The translations under genes were made by a program, and so were the position numbers. This document shows, in pieces, positions 9,351 through 17,198 of a DNA stretch of 23,489 bases; within the stretch, counting starts at the first letter, position 1; each line of letters opens with the position of its first letter. The notes beneath the pieces were generated by a model, which searched no databases, was not told the origin of the DNA, and saw only the letters and a list, made by a program, of their open reading frames with translations. This DNA comes from Rhodocyclaceae bacterium (GTDB taxonomy: Bacteria; Pseudomonadota; Gammaproteobacteria; Burkholderiales; Rhodocyclaceae). The stretch lies in NCBI GenBank assembly GCA_023253415.1, contig JALRGK010000145.1, positions 1-23,489 of the forward strand, read 5' to 3'.

Positions 9351-10244
9351 GTGGCACCCGCCAACATGCGTCCTATCTCTTTGCCATTTCTATCATCGTT
9401 GCGATTGATACGCCGAAAGCTGCAGCCGCTTTTGGCGTTGCTGGTGCGTATCCGTGCGGATGAGCTAGACGTGGTGGCTGCTTGGTTGGCTTATACGACC
9501 CTGTTATCGTTAGTACCGCTCGTTGCGCTGGTTTTGGTGATCGCGTCTTATATTCCCGGCTTCGCCGAGGTGCACGCAGCCTTTGATCAACTGCTCGTGA
9601 CTTATCTGTTACCAGAGCGGGCGGGGAAACTCATTGCCAGTTATACGCTGACATTTTCGGGCAATGCTGCGCGTTTTACCGTCATTGGTATTGGTTTCCT
9701 GCTGGTGGTTGTCTGGGCGATGTTCTGGGCTATTGAGCAAGGATTCAACCGCGTCTGGCGCCTGAACCCGGATCGGCGCTTTTTGCAGCGTTTGGGCCAT
9801 TATCTCCTCTTGTTATTGATTGTACCGGTGGTCCTCGGGATGGGATTTGCCGGGGTTATGTGGGCGATTTCCCTGTCGCTGGGGTTTTTTAATGAGCCCC
9901 AATGGATGCGGCGCATCGTCTCTGGTCTGGTTGGTACGGCAACGCTGACGGCGTTTCTGGCATGGCTTAATTTTGTCCTGCCCAATTGTCGTGTGCCGGC
10001 ACGTTTTGCGCTTGTGGGTGGGTTGGTTTCGGCGCTGGGGGTTGCGCTACTGCAATGGGGATTTGGTCAGTACTTACAGAAATTTTCGTCATTTACGGCC
10101 GTCTACGGCGCCTTTTCGATCGTACCGGTTTTTCTCTTGTGGCTTTATCTGTGTTGGCTCATGGTGCTGCTGGGATGTGTGGTGACGGCTGAATTGTCGG
10201 ATTCGCCCGGTCGGCAGCATCACGTGAGGCGTTTTTTGTCCTAA
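9351..10244 (+). CDS. yihY: YihY/BrkB family inner membrane protein
   Basis: Polytopic membrane protein of about 297 residues with roughly six hydrophobic segments: near residues 40-65, 100-125, 140-170, 185-205, 215-235 and 245-275. Signatures of the YihY/UPF0761 (formerly RNase BN/BrkB) family are AAWLAYTTLLSLVPLVALV, AIEQGFNRVWRL, and FTAVYGAFSIVPVFLLWLYLCW near the end. The biochemical function is unsettled; the old RNase BN assignment was shown to belong to another gene. The start is either GTG 9351 or ATG 9366 (five residues shorter); neither has a clear ribosome binding site. It is divergent from wrbA and followed after 60 bp by pyrF, which has its own candidate promoter. Confidence 0.88.
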   Translation: MAPANMRPISLPFLSSLRLIRRKLQPLLALLVRIRADELDVVAAWLAYTTLLSLVPLVALVLVIASYIPGFAEVHAAFDQLLVTYLLPERAGKLIASYTLTFSGNAARFTVIGIGFLLVVVWAMFWAIEQGFNRVWRLNPDRRFLQRLGHYLLLLLIVPVVLGMGFAGVMWAISLSLGFFNEPQWMRRIVSGLVGTATLTAFLAWLNFVLPNCRVPARFALVGGLVSALGVALLQWGFGQYLQKFSSFTAVYGAFSIVPVFLLWLYLCWLMVLLGCVVTAELSDSPGRQHHVRRFLS

Positions 10245-10259
10245 AGCGTTGCCTACCTC

Positions 10260-10268
10260 TGTCATAAT
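10260..10268 (+). promoter_or_regulatory. candidate extended -10 promoter for pyrF
   Basis: TGTCATAAT reads as an extended -10 (TGn followed by CATAAT, 5 of 6 matches to TATAAT). No convincing -35 lies 16-18 bp upstream, which extended -10 promoters can tolerate. It sits between the yihY stop and the pyrF start. Confidence 0.35.
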
Positions 10269-10304
10269 GCGCGACGATGTAATCCGATTGTCCTGGAGTG
10301 TTTG

Positions 10305-11045
10305 ATGACTGCCCTGAATACAACCGACCTGCGTTCAAAGATTGTTGTGCCGCGTAACGAGCGACTGATTGTAGCGCTGGATGTGGCTGATCCTGCTGAA
10401 GCAAGAGCGCTGGTAGAACAGCTGGGTGACAGTGTTCAGTTTTATAAAGTGGGCATGGAACTGTTTATGGCTGGCGGCTACTTTGAGCTGATTGACTGGC
10501 TGGGTGCCCGTGGCAAAAAAGTATTCGTTGATCTGAAATTCTTTGACGTACCAGAAACGGTGCGTTCGGCGATCCGTGCACTGGCCAAGCGTCATGTGGC
10601 TTTTGCAACCATTCACGGTAATCAGGCCATCATGGAAGCGGCCGGCAAGGAAAAAGGGAACCTCAAGGTGCTGGCCGTCACGGCGTTGACCAGTCTTGAT
10701 CGTGGCGATCTCGATGATCTGGGTTTTCAGTGTGATGTGGCGCAGCTAGTGCTTTCGAGAGCGCGACGCGCCTTGGAGGCTGGTTGTGACGGGATTATTT
10801 CGTCGGGTCTGGAAGCGCCAGTGATCCGTAAGGAACTTGGTCCACGCATTATGGTGGTGACACCGGGCATCCGGCCTGTCGAAAACAGGGGTTCGGATGA
10901 CCAGAAACGAACGGTGGATGTCGAGCAGGCTTTCCGTAACGGTGCTGATTACATTGTGATGGGCCGGCCGATTCGTGGCGCGGCTGACCCCAAGGCGGCA
11001 GCCGAGGCGGTGCAAGCCAGTATTGCGCAGGTTTTCCCAGAGTAA
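10305..11045 (+). CDS. pyrF: orotidine 5'-phosphate decarboxylase
   Basis: Catalyses the last step of de novo UMP synthesis, OMP to UMP plus CO2, in the cytoplasm. The protein has 246 residues, within the range for the type 1 bacterial enzyme. The catalytic DxKxxD array is seen as VDLKFFDVPETV at about residues 72-83. The substrate-binding start (LIVALDVAD, about 23-31), the ATIHGN motif (about 104) and the phosphate-binding end (VVTPGIRP and ADYIVMGRPI) are all present. ATG at 10305 is chosen over the overlapping TTG at 10302 because GGAG at 10295-10298 is well spaced from it. It lies 91 bp upstream of rpsP with no terminator hairpin between, so some readthrough into the ribosomal operon is possible. 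Confidence 0.96.
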   Translation: MTALNTTDLRSKIVVPRNERLIVALDVADPAEARALVEQLGDSVQFYKVGMELFMAGGYFELIDWLGARGKKVFVDLKFFDVPETVRSAIRALAKRHVAFATIHGNQAIMEAAGKEKGNLKVLAVTALTSLDRGDLDDLGFQCDVAQLVLSRARRALEAGCDGIISSGLEAPVIRKELGPRIMVVTPGIRPVENRGSDDQKRTVDVEQAFRNGADYIVMGRPIRGAADPKAAAEAVQASIAQVFPE

Positions 11046-11099
11046 AGCAAAGAAACTGAGAAAAGACAGAAAGTGCTGGCGCTTCTGCCGATTTTTCTG

Positions 11100-11105
11100 T
11101 ACAAT
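11100..11105 (+). promoter_or_regulatory. candidate -10 element for the rpsP operon
   Basis: TACAAT (5 of 6 to consensus) lies 31 bp before the rpsP ATG in the pyrF-rpsP gap, a sensible place for a ribosomal operon promoter. The matching -35 is poor (TGGCGC at 17 bp spacing), so confidence is limited. Confidence 0.4.
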
Positions 11106-11136
11106 CCGCGGTTTTTCTCTGTCCGGAATCATCCGT

Positions 11137-11391
11137 ATGGTCGTTATCCGTCTTTCCCGTGGTGGCGCTAAAAAGCGTCCTTTCTACACTCTGGTCGTTG
11201 CTGACTCGCGTACGCGCCGTGATGGCCGTTTCGTCGAGCGTCTCGGCTTCTACAACCCGGTAGCTTCGGGTGCAGAAGAGCCGTTGCGCATCGATATGGA
11301 ACGTCTGGCTTACTGGAAGAGCGTTGGTGCTCAGGTATCGCCTCGCGTTGCCCAGCTGGCCAAGGGCTACGCTGCCAAACTTGCAGCCTAA
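11137..11391 (+). CDS. rpsP: 30S ribosomal protein S16
   Basis: Small-subunit protein that binds 16S rRNA during 30S assembly. The protein has 84 residues, the normal length, and opens with the family signature MVVIRLSRGGAKKRPFY, followed by VADSRTRRDGRFVERLGFYNP and ending AQLAKGYAAKLAA. ATG at 11137 is fixed by this conserved N-terminus; longer in-frame readings run back into pyrF and are not real. Only a weak CGGA precedes the start. It is first of the rpsP-rimM-trmD-rplS operon, and rimM begins 19 bp after its stop. Confidence 0.98.
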   Translation: MVVIRLSRGGAKKRPFYTLVVADSRTRRDGRFVERLGFYNPVASGAEEPLRIDMERLAYWKSVGAQVSPRVAQLAKGYAAKLAA

Positions 11392-11410
11392 GTCTGTTGC
11401 AGAAGAAGGC

Positions 11411-11950
11411 GTGACGCAGCAGCGTTGCGTCGTTCTTGGTCGCGTTGGTGCGGCCTACGGTATCAAAGGATGGTTTCATCTGCATCCTTTTGCCGATGAT
11501 CCCGAAGGTTGGCTAAAAATGCCAACCTGGTGGGTTTCCGATAAGGAGCCCGATGCTCAAGGCTTGGCGATGTGGTGCGCAGTCTCTCCGGAGTCCATGC
11601 GTGTCCATGGTGATGGACTGGTCGTCAAACTAAAGGGTATTTCAGATCGCAATGCCTCCGAAGCGCTTCGAGGGTTCTGGATAGGTGCGCCTCTTGAAGT
11701 GCTGCCCGAGCTGGATAGCAACGAATTTTATTGGGCAGACCTATTGGGGCTCAATGTTGTGAATAGCCAGGGCGAGTGCCTGGGTCGCGTTGATCGACTG
11801 ATAGAAACCGGCGCCAACGCCGTACTCATCGTGATTGATGCAACCGGTGAAAAGCCGCGTGAGCGCCTGATCCCCTTTGTCGATGACATCGTCCATCAGG
11901 TGGACAAAACGGCAGGCCAGATTACGGTCCATTGGGCTGCCGATTGGTAG
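11411..11950 (+). CDS. rimM: 16S rRNA processing/maturation factor RimM
   Basis: Assembly factor that binds S19 and helps mature the head of the 30S subunit. The 179-residue protein has the two expected domains. The N-terminal RimM barrel starts with VVLGRVGAAYGIKGWFHLHPF (residues about 7-27). The C-terminal PRC barrel begins at EFYWADLLGLNV (about residue 105) and contains GRVDRLIETGANAVLIV. The start is taken as GTG 11411, just after the purine-rich AGAAGAAGG at 11401-11409; any earlier start in frame would lie inside rpsP or be non-canonical. Spacing from AGG to GTG is very short, so the effective ribosome binding site may be the upstream AGAAG. Confidence 0.95.
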   Translation: MTQQRCVVLGRVGAAYGIKGWFHLHPFADDPEGWLKMPTWWVSDKEPDAQGLAMWCAVSPESMRVHGDGLVVKLKGISDRNASEALRGFWIGAPLEVLPELDSNEFYWADLLGLNVVNSQGECLGRVDRLIETGANAVLIVIDATGEKPRERLIPFVDDIVHQVDKTAGQITVHWAADW

Positions 11951-11980
11951 GCCCGTTGAGTACAGACGGATTTCCCCCCT

Positions 11981-12727
11981 TTGCGCCTGGCTGCGATTAC
12001 CCTGTTTCCCGAAATGTTCGAGGCGATTACACGCTTCGGTGTTTCGCGTCGTGCCTTTGAAACGGGAATCTCTCACCTAACGACGCATAACCCCCGGGAT
12101 TTTGCGACGGATCGCTATAAAACGATTGATGATCGCCCGTTTGGCGGCGGCCCGGGCATGGTGATGATGCCGGGCCCGCTCGAGCAGGCCATTGACGCGG
12201 GCGTTGCCGCGGCCTCGAGCGCCGATGAGGTGCCTACGGTGATTTATCTGTCACCCCAGGGGGTGCCATTGAATGATCGCCTTGTGCGTGACCTCGCTAC
12301 CCGCAAAGCCTTGGTCCTCGTGTGTGGGCGCTACGAGGGGGTCGATGAGCGGGTCATCGAGCGAAAAATCGACCTGGAAGTGTCGGTTGGCGATTTTGTG
12401 GTGTCTGGTGGGGAGCTGCCGGCGATGATGCTCATGGATGCGATTCTGCGTTATCAACCGGGTGTGCTCAACGACCGTCAGTCGGCCGAAGAAGACTCGT
12501 TTGCCACTGGCCTGCTGGACTGCCCTCATTACACACGTCCGGAGATTTATGAGGATTCTGCGGTTCCAGAGGTGCTTTTATCCGGAAATCATGAGAGAAT
12601 ACGCGTTTGGCGTTTGGCCGAGTCCTTGAAACGGACGCGGGATCGACGCCCTGATTTGCTGGAGGGTCGAGCTTTCAGCAAAGAAGAAATGCAACTACTC
12701 AGAAAGCTTGAGCAATCAGGTGAGTAG
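11981..12727 (+). CDS. trmD: tRNA (guanine-37-N1)-methyltransferase
   Basis: Methylates G37 of tRNAs that read CNN codons, using S-adenosylmethionine, which prevents +1 frameshifting. The 248-residue protein has the trefoil-knot SPOUT signatures: YKTIDDRPFGGGPGMVM (about residues 46-62), LVCGRYEGVDERV (about 110-122) and SVGDFVVSGGELPAMMLMDA (about 132-151). The start must be TTG at 11981. The conserved N-terminus MRLAAITLFPEMF begins exactly there, and the frame upstream holds no ATG, GTG or other TTG before a TGA at 11957-11959. The ribosome binding site is poor (GGA ten bases upstream, followed by a run of six C). It lies 30 bp after rimM. Confidence 0.97.
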   Translation: MRLAAITLFPEMFEAITRFGVSRRAFETGISHLTTHNPRDFATDRYKTIDDRPFGGGPGMVMMPGPLEQAIDAGVAAASSADEVPTVIYLSPQGVPLNDRLVRDLATRKALVLVCGRYEGVDERVIERKIDLEVSVGDFVVSGGELPAMMLMDAILRYQPGVLNDRQSAEEDSFATGLLDCPHYTRPEIYEDSAVPEVLLSGNHERIRVWRLAESLKRTRDRRPDLLEGRAFSKEEMQLLRKLEQSGE

Positions 12728-12745
12728 CTCTGCGGTCGTCACAAT

Positions 12746-12751
12746 AAGGAG
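12746..12751 (+). promoter_or_regulatory. strong ribosome binding site of rplS
   Basis: AAGGAG sits nine bases before the rplS ATG. It is the strongest Shine-Dalgarno sequence in the rpsP-rplS operon and contrasts with the weak sites of rpsP and trmD. This fits the need for far more L19 than TrmD from the same mRNA. Confidence 0.8.
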
Positions 12752-12760
12752 ATTAACGAC

Positions 12761-13129
12761 ATGAATCTGATTCAACAACTCGAACAGGAAGAAATTGCGC
12801 GCCTGACTGAAGGCAAAACCATTCCGACATTTGCACCGGGCGACACCGTTGTTGTTCAGGTCAAGGTCAAGGAAGGTTCGCGCGAACGTCTGCAGGCATA
12901 CGAAGGCGTCGTGATCGCCAAGCGTAACCGTGGTCTGAACTCGAATTTCATCGTCCGCAAGATTTCGTCGGGCGAAGGTGTTGAGCGTACGTTCCAAACG
13001 TATTCGCCGCTGGTTGCTTCGATTGAGCTGAAGCGTCGTGGTGATGTGCGCCGTGCCAAGCTGTACTACCTGCGTGAGCGTTCGGGCAAGTCCGCACGTA
13101 TCAAGGAAAAGCTGGAGCGCAAGGCCTAA
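12761..13129 (+). CDS. rplS: 50S ribosomal protein L19
   Basis: Large-subunit protein at the 30S-50S interface. It has 122 residues, slightly longer than the E. coli protein. Signatures are FAPGDTVVVQVKVKEGSRERLQAYEG (about residues 26-51), VIAKRNRGLNSNFIVRKISSGEGVER (about 53-78) and the basic end RRAKLYYLRERSGKSARIKEKL. The start is fixed by the conserved N-terminus and the AAGGAG nine bases upstream. It is the last gene of the rpsP-rimM-trmD-rplS operon, followed after 22 bp by a strong terminator. Confidence 0.98.
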   Translation: MNLIQQLEQEEIARLTEGKTIPTFAPGDTVVVQVKVKEGSRERLQAYEGVVIAKRNRGLNSNFIVRKISSGEGVERTFQTYSPLVASIELKRRGDVRRAKLYYLRERSGKSARIKEKLERKA

Positions 13130-13151
13130 TCAACAGGTCATTTGCCTTGAG

Positions 13152-13187
13152 CAACAAAAATGCCACCTTCGGGTGGCATTTTTGTTG
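13152..13187. terminator. bidirectional intrinsic terminator between rplS and folE2
   Basis: A perfect 16-bp inverted repeat (CAACAAAAATGCCACC and its complement) encloses a TTCG tetraloop closed by C-G. The GC-rich inner half is flanked by an A run on the left and a T run on the right, so the hairpin gives a U tract in both directions. It ends the rplS operon on the plus strand and folE2 (stop 20 bp away) on the minus strand. Confidence 0.95.
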
Positions 13188-13207
13188 GTGCAAAGGAGTC
13201 GCCGTGC

Positions 13208-14017
13208 TTAATGGCTCGGCCGCGTCCACTCGATCAGCGCATAGGCCGAGTGATTGTGGATCGACTCAAAGTTTTCCGATTCCACCGAATAGGCATCAAG
13301 GCGAGGATCAGCATTTAGACGCGCGGCCACGTCCCGCACCATGTCTTCAACAAACTTGGGGTTATCGTAGGCGCGTTCGGTGACGTACTTTTCGTCCGGG
13401 CGCTTGAGCAGGCCAAAGACCTCGCACGAGGCTTCCTTCTCAACAAGTGCCACGATTTCTTCGATCCAGATGTAATCCTGTGACTTCACGGTCACCGTGA
13501 CGTGCGAGCGCTGGTTGTGCGCACCACGCTCGGAAATCTCTTTCGAGCAAGGACATAGGCTGGTGACGGGGACGACTACTTTGACGGCGACACAAATGTC
13601 GCTGCCATTGATGTCGCCAATCAGTGTGACATCGTAATCCATCAGACTCTGCACGCCGGAGATGGGTGCGGCTTTGTTGATGAAGTACGGGAAGTTCATC
13701 TCGATATGGCCCGATTCGGCTTCTAGGCGTTGCACCATCTCTTGTAGCATCACCGGGAAGTTCTCGACCGAGATCTCACGTGACTGGTTGTTGAGAATGT
13801 CGACAAATCGTGACATGTGGGTGCCCTTGAAATTGTGTGGCAGCCCGACGTACATGTTGAAGTTGGCGATCGTGTGTTGTACGCCTTCAGCTTTGTCAGC
13901 AACTACGATGGGGTGGCGGATTGATTTGATGCCCACCTTGTTAATGGCGATCTGGCGGCTGTCTGCCGATGATTGAACATCGGGCATGCCGGCAACGGGT
14001 TTCTTCTCTTGGGTCAT
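13208..14017 (-). CDS. folE2: GTP cyclohydrolase IB (FolE2)
   Basis: Converts GTP to 7,8-dihydroneopterin triphosphate, the entry to folate (and queuosine) synthesis. It is an alternative to FolE that can use metals other than zinc. The protein has 269 residues. Signatures are VGIKSIRHPIVVAD (about 28-41), the Cys-containing active-site stretch SLCPCSKEISERGAHNQRSHV (Cys155 and Cys157) and VEDMVRDVAARL near the end. ATG at 14017 is chosen because AGGA lies just upstream and the gene then starts 4 bp after the dxs stop. A frame running 38 codons further upstream exists but would lie within dxs. It is the last gene of the xseB-ispA-dxs-folE2 unit. Confidence 0.96.
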   Translation of the reverse strand: MTQEKKPVAGMPDVQSSADSRQIAINKVGIKSIRHPIVVADKAEGVQHTIANFNMYVGLPHNFKGTHMSRFVDILNNQSREISVENFPVMLQEMVQRLEAESGHIEMNFPYFINKAAPISGVQSLMDYDVTLIGDINGSDICVAVKVVVPVTSLCPCSKEISERGAHNQRSHVTVTVKSQDYIWIEEIVALVEKEASCEVFGLLKRPDEKYVTERAYDNPKFVEDMVRDVAARLNADPRLDAYSVESENFESIHNHSAYALIEWTRPSH

Positions 14018-14021
14018 GATC

Positions 14022-15887
14022 CTATTTTTGGCTTTGGGTAATGAACTGCTGGATTCGTTGGCGGAGGGTCTCTTGGTCGAGTCCCGCTGACTTGTAGAGA
14101 TTCGCCATGTCGCCATGCTCAATGAATGCATCGGGCAGCCCGATGCGCAGGCACGGGCGTGTCAGGTTAAGTGATTGAAGTGCTCGTTCTACCTCGCTAC
14201 CGGCACCGCCGGTGATGGCATTTTCTTCGAAGGTTACAAACAGATCATGCTTTTCGGCGAGTGAGCGAATCAGATCAAGATCCAGTGGCTTCGCGAAGCG
14301 CATGTTGGCAACCGAGGCGTTGAATGTTTCTGCGAGACTTTCTGCTGTTGCCAGAAGTCCGCCGAAAGCGAGGAAAGCGACTCGGTCACCCTCTCGGACT
14401 TGGATTCCCTTCCCAATCGGCAGGGTATCTAGGTCAGTGGAGGGTACGCTGCCCGTGCCTGCGCCACGAGGATATCGGACGATCGCCGGTCCTGGATGTG
14501 AGTAGCATGTGCTTAACAGCTGCCGGCACTCAGCTTCTGATGCCGGCGTGGCGATAACAAGATTGGGAATGCACAGGGCATACGACAGATCAAACGCGCC
14601 GTGGTGTGTCGGTCCGTCAGCACCGACCAGGCCTGCTCGGTCAACTGCAAATGTGACATCCAGATTTTGCAGGGCAACATCATGAACCAGCTGGTCGTAG
14701 CCACGCTGCAAGAAAGTGGAGTAGATCGCAACTACGGGTTTTATTCCTTCGCAGGCCATGCCAGCGGCAAGGGTGACCGCATGTTGTTCGGCGATGGCCA
14801 CGTCATAGTAGCGATCAGGGAAGCGTTCGGCATAGGCGACCATGCCCGAACCTTCACGCATGGCAGGCGTAATGGCCACCAGGCTATTGTCTGCAGCAGC
14901 CATATCACAGAGCCAGTCACCAAAGACTTGGGTGTAGGTGAGTGGAGATGCGCCTTTGGCAGGGCCGCCATCAAGGCCCTGGGTCGTTTCAAACTTGGTG
15001 ACGCCGTGATAAAGAATCGGATTCTCTTCGGCCAGCTTGTAGCCTTGTCCTTTGCGTGTGACGATGTGCAGGAAACGAGGGCCTGGCAACTGCTTCAGGT
15101 TTTGCAACGTGGGAATCAATGCATCCAGATCGTGACCATCAATCGGTCCGTAGTAATGAAATCCAAATTCTTCGAAAAGTGTCCCGGGGTTGATCATGCC
15201 CTTGACGTGTTCTTCAGCGCGCTTGGCAAAATCGAGCAGGCTTTGCGAGACGCCCAGTACTTTTTCGGCCCCTTTTTTGGCGGCGTTGTACAGTTTTCCC
15301 GAAGTCAGTCGAGTCAGATAGTTGTACAAAGCGCCAACAGGGGGTGAGATGGACATTTCATTGTCATTCAGGATGACAAGCAGATTGGCGTTGGCGACGC
15401 CGGCATTGTTTAGCGCCTCAAAAGCCTGGCCAGCACTCATAGCACCGTCACCGATGATTGCCACAACCTGGCGATCTTCGCCTTGATGTTTAGCGGCAAG
15501 TGCCATACCTAATGCGGCAGAAATTGACGTAGATGAATGGCCCACACCGAAAGTGTCGTAGGGGCTTTCAGAGCGTTTTGGGAAACCCGCAATGCCGTTG
15601 AACTGCCGCAGCGTCGACATCCGATCACGCCGCCCCGTGAGAATTTTATGCGGATAAGTCTGGTGCCCGACGTCCCAGACCAGACGGTCATTAGGTGTGT
15701 CAAATACGCTGTGTAGCGCTACCGTTAGCTCAACCGTGCCCAGATTCGATGACAGATGACCGCCTGTTTGCGACACGGAATCAAGAAGGTATTGGCGCAA
15801 CTCGCCAGCAAGCTGCGTGAGCTGCTCGCGAGAGAGCTTTCTCAGTTCGGCGGGTGCATTAATCTGGTCAAGTAATGATGCGGACAT
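14022..15887 (-). CDS. dxs: 1-deoxy-D-xylulose-5-phosphate synthase
   Basis: Thiamine diphosphate enzyme that condenses pyruvate and glyceraldehyde 3-phosphate to DXP, the first step of the MEP isoprenoid pathway; DXP also feeds thiamine and pyridoxal synthesis. The 621-residue protein is full length. Motifs seen are VWDVGHQTYPHKILTGRR (about 70-87), the ThDP signature GDGAMSAGQAFEALNNAG (about 145-162), the transketolase-like DRAGLVGADGPTHHGAFDLSY (about 420-440) and the C-terminal domain. ATG at 15887 is preferred over the in-frame TTG at 15902, which would directly abut the ispA stop; GGTAA lies about nine bases before the ATG. It follows ispA by 15 bp and is followed by folE2 after 4 bp. 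Confidence 0.97.
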   Translation of the reverse strand: MSASLLDQINAPAELRKLSREQLTQLAGELRQYLLDSVSQTGGHLSSNLGTVELTVALHSVFDTPNDRLVWDVGHQTYPHKILTGRRDRMSTLRQFNGIAGFPKRSESPYDTFGVGHSSTSISAALGMALAAKHQGEDRQVVAIIGDGAMSAGQAFEALNNAGVANANLLVILNDNEMSISPPVGALYNYLTRLTSGKLYNAAKKGAEKVLGVSQSLLDFAKRAEEHVKGMINPGTLFEEFGFHYYGPIDGHDLDALIPTLQNLKQLPGPRFLHIVTRKGQGYKLAEENPILYHGVTKFETTQGLDGGPAKGASPLTYTQVFGDWLCDMAAADNSLVAITPAMREGSGMVAYAERFPDRYYDVAIAEQHAVTLAAGMACEGIKPVVAIYSTFLQRGYDQLVHDVALQNLDVTFAVDRAGLVGADGPTHHGAFDLSYALCIPNLVIATPASEAECRQLLSTCYSHPGPAIVRYPRGAGTGSVPSTDLDTLPIGKGIQVREGDRVAFLAFGGLLATAESLAETFNASVANMRFAKPLDLDLIRSLAEKHDLFVTFEENAITGGAGSEVERALQSLNLTRPCLRIGLPDAFIEHGDMANLYKSAGLDQETLRQRIQQFITQSQK

Positions 15888-15902
15888 CGTATTTGTTACC
15901 AA

Positions 15903-16784
15903 TTAGTGTGTGCGCTGAACAATTTCCAGCGCAATCTCTTGAAGTCGTTGGCCGGAGGGGCCGGTGATCGCGATCACCTGCCGTGCTTCGCACAATAAAT
16001 CTTCGGCAAAGTGACGGGCACCGGAAAGCCCCATCAGACTGACATATGTCGGTTTGTCAGCAGCAGCATCCTTGCCCGCTGTTTTGCCAAGGGCTTCGGT
16101 GCTGCCAGTACAGTCGAGAATATCATCAACGACCTGAAATAGAAGTCCGAGTAGTTTTCCGAAATGATCAAGTTGATCAAGTGACCGATCATCCAGGCTT
16201 TCTCCTGCGAGAGCTCCCATGCGGATCGCTGCTCGGATCAAAGCACCCGTTTTCATGATGTGCATTTGTTCGAGTTCCGCTTCATTGAGGGGCACCCCTA
16301 CTGAAGCGAGGTCGATCGCTTGCCCACCGGCCATGCCGGTGCTGCCTGATGCGCTGGCAAGTGTGCGAATCAATGCTTTGGTCGTGGTCGCGGATACGGG
16401 GGCTTGTGCCAGTGTGATGAATGCTTGGGTTTGTAACGCATCGCCGACGAGTAGTGCGGTCGCTTCATCATATTGCACGTGACAGGTGGGTTGTCCACGC
16501 CTGAGGGTGTCATCATCCATGCAGGGCATGTCATCATGCACCAGTGAGTACACGTGGATCATTTCGATCGCCGCAGCACAGCAGTCGAGAGCCGTGGTGG
16601 TGGCGCCGGAAATTTCGCCAGCCGCATGCACTAATATAGGACGAAAGCGTTTCCCACCATTCATGCAGACGTAGTGCATGGCCTCATGGAGGCGTTTGGG
16701 ATTGTGGTCAGGCGATGGCAGGTAACGATTCAGGGCGGTTTCAGTTCGCTCCCGAGTTGCCTGCATCCATTCCTTCAGACTCAT
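15903..16784 (-). CDS. ispA: farnesyl diphosphate synthase (geranyltranstransferase)
   Basis: Prenyltransferase that condenses isopentenyl diphosphate with dimethylallyl and geranyl diphosphate to make farnesyl diphosphate, the precursor of undecaprenyl carriers and of quinone and heme tails. The 293-residue protein has the substrate-binding NGGKRFRP (about 42-49), the first aspartate-rich motif DDMPCMDDD (84-92) and the second FQVVDDILD (216-224). ATG at 16784 overlaps the xseB stop by 4 bp. Together with dxs just downstream it places the first MEP step and chain elongation on one transcript. Confidence 0.97.
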   Translation of the reverse strand: MSLKEWMQATRERTETALNRYLPSPDHNPKRLHEAMHYVCMNGGKRFRPILVHAAGEISGATTTALDCCAAAIEMIHVYSLVHDDMPCMDDDTLRRGQPTCHVQYDEATALLVGDALQTQAFITLAQAPVSATTTKALIRTLASASGSTGMAGGQAIDLASVGVPLNEAELEQMHIMKTGALIRAAIRMGALAGESLDDRSLDQLDHFGKLLGLLFQVVDDILDCTGSTEALGKTAGKDAAADKPTYVSLMGLSGARHFAEDLLCEARQVIAITGPSGQRLQEIALEIVQRTH

Positions 16785-17050
16785 GAACGCTCCGGCTGGG
16801 TGGCCTCGCCAACGCTTTGCACATCAAACTGTTGTAATCGCTGTTCCGCGTCCTGCAGTAATTCACTGCAACGGCCGATGAGCTGCTGGCCCCGTTGATA
16901 CGCATTAAGTGTAGCCTCGAGAGGTAACCGATTGTTTTCAACCGACTGGATCAGCGTTTCCAGTTCGGCAATAGCCATTTCGAAACTCAGCTTATCGCAG
17001 GGGTGAGGTGCATCGGCTTGTAGCGTTTCGGTGGGTTTTCGAGAAGACAT
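16781..17050 (-). CDS. xseB: exodeoxyribonuclease VII small subunit
   Basis: Small subunit of the XseA/XseB nuclease that degrades single-stranded DNA in both directions. The 89-residue protein (family about 80) has the helical signature LSFEMAIAELETLIQSVENN, then LPLEATLNAYQRGQQLIGRCSELLQDAEQRL. ATG at 17050 is chosen for family length; the frame stays open to a GTG at 17143 that would add 31 residues without family similarity. No clear ribosome binding site precedes the ATG. It is first of the xseB-ispA-dxs-folE2 unit, overlapping ispA by 4 bp, and divergent from the Rieske oxygenase gene. xseA is not in the window. Confidence 0.93.
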   Translation of the reverse strand: MSSRKPTETLQADAPHPCDKLSFEMAIAELETLIQSVENNRLPLEATLNAYQRGQQLIGRCSELLQDAEQRLQQFDVQSVGEATQPERS

Positions 17051-17150
17051 GTGCGTTCGGAACGTTGAGGACAGTGCAGGGAACTCTGCAGTGATACTAA
17101 AACATTGAAAGTTAACCGATTCGGGGCTTTCGGTCAATTTCACGGCGGGT

Positions 17151-17156
17151 TACAAT
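17151..17156 (+). promoter_or_regulatory. candidate -10 element for the Rieske oxygenase gene
   Basis: TACAAT (5 of 6) lies 42 bp before the oxygenase ATG in the divergent gap with xseB. The -35 is weak (TTTCGG at 17 bp spacing). The opposite-strand promoter for xseB must lie in the same roughly 150 bp; TTGACC at 17137-17132 on the minus strand is a possible -35, without a convincing -10. Confidence 0.4.
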
Positions 17157-17198
17157 AGACGACTTTGCTAAACCCACTTGTTTGCGGAGGGTAAGGGG

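Noticed and set aside
10510..10560. FF in the PyrF active-site stretch DLKFFDVPETV as an anomaly
   Set aside because: The catalytic Asp-Lys-Asp spacing is intact and this variant is, to my knowledge, common in betaproteobacterial PyrF.
10975..11136. Upstream extension of rpsP into pyrF
   Set aside because: S16 begins at the conserved MVVIRLSRGGAKK at 11137; the upstream frame overlaps pyrF and a non-coding leader.
14018..14131. 38-codon N-terminal extension of folE2
   Set aside because: It lies inside the dxs coding region in another frame; the ATG at 14017 with AGGA just upstream matches the family N-terminus.
14601..15347. 248-codon open frame on the plus strand inside dxs
   Set aside because: It is antisense to a full-length, clearly recognised dxs, has no ribosome binding site or recognisable domain, and is explained by codon bias of the real gene.
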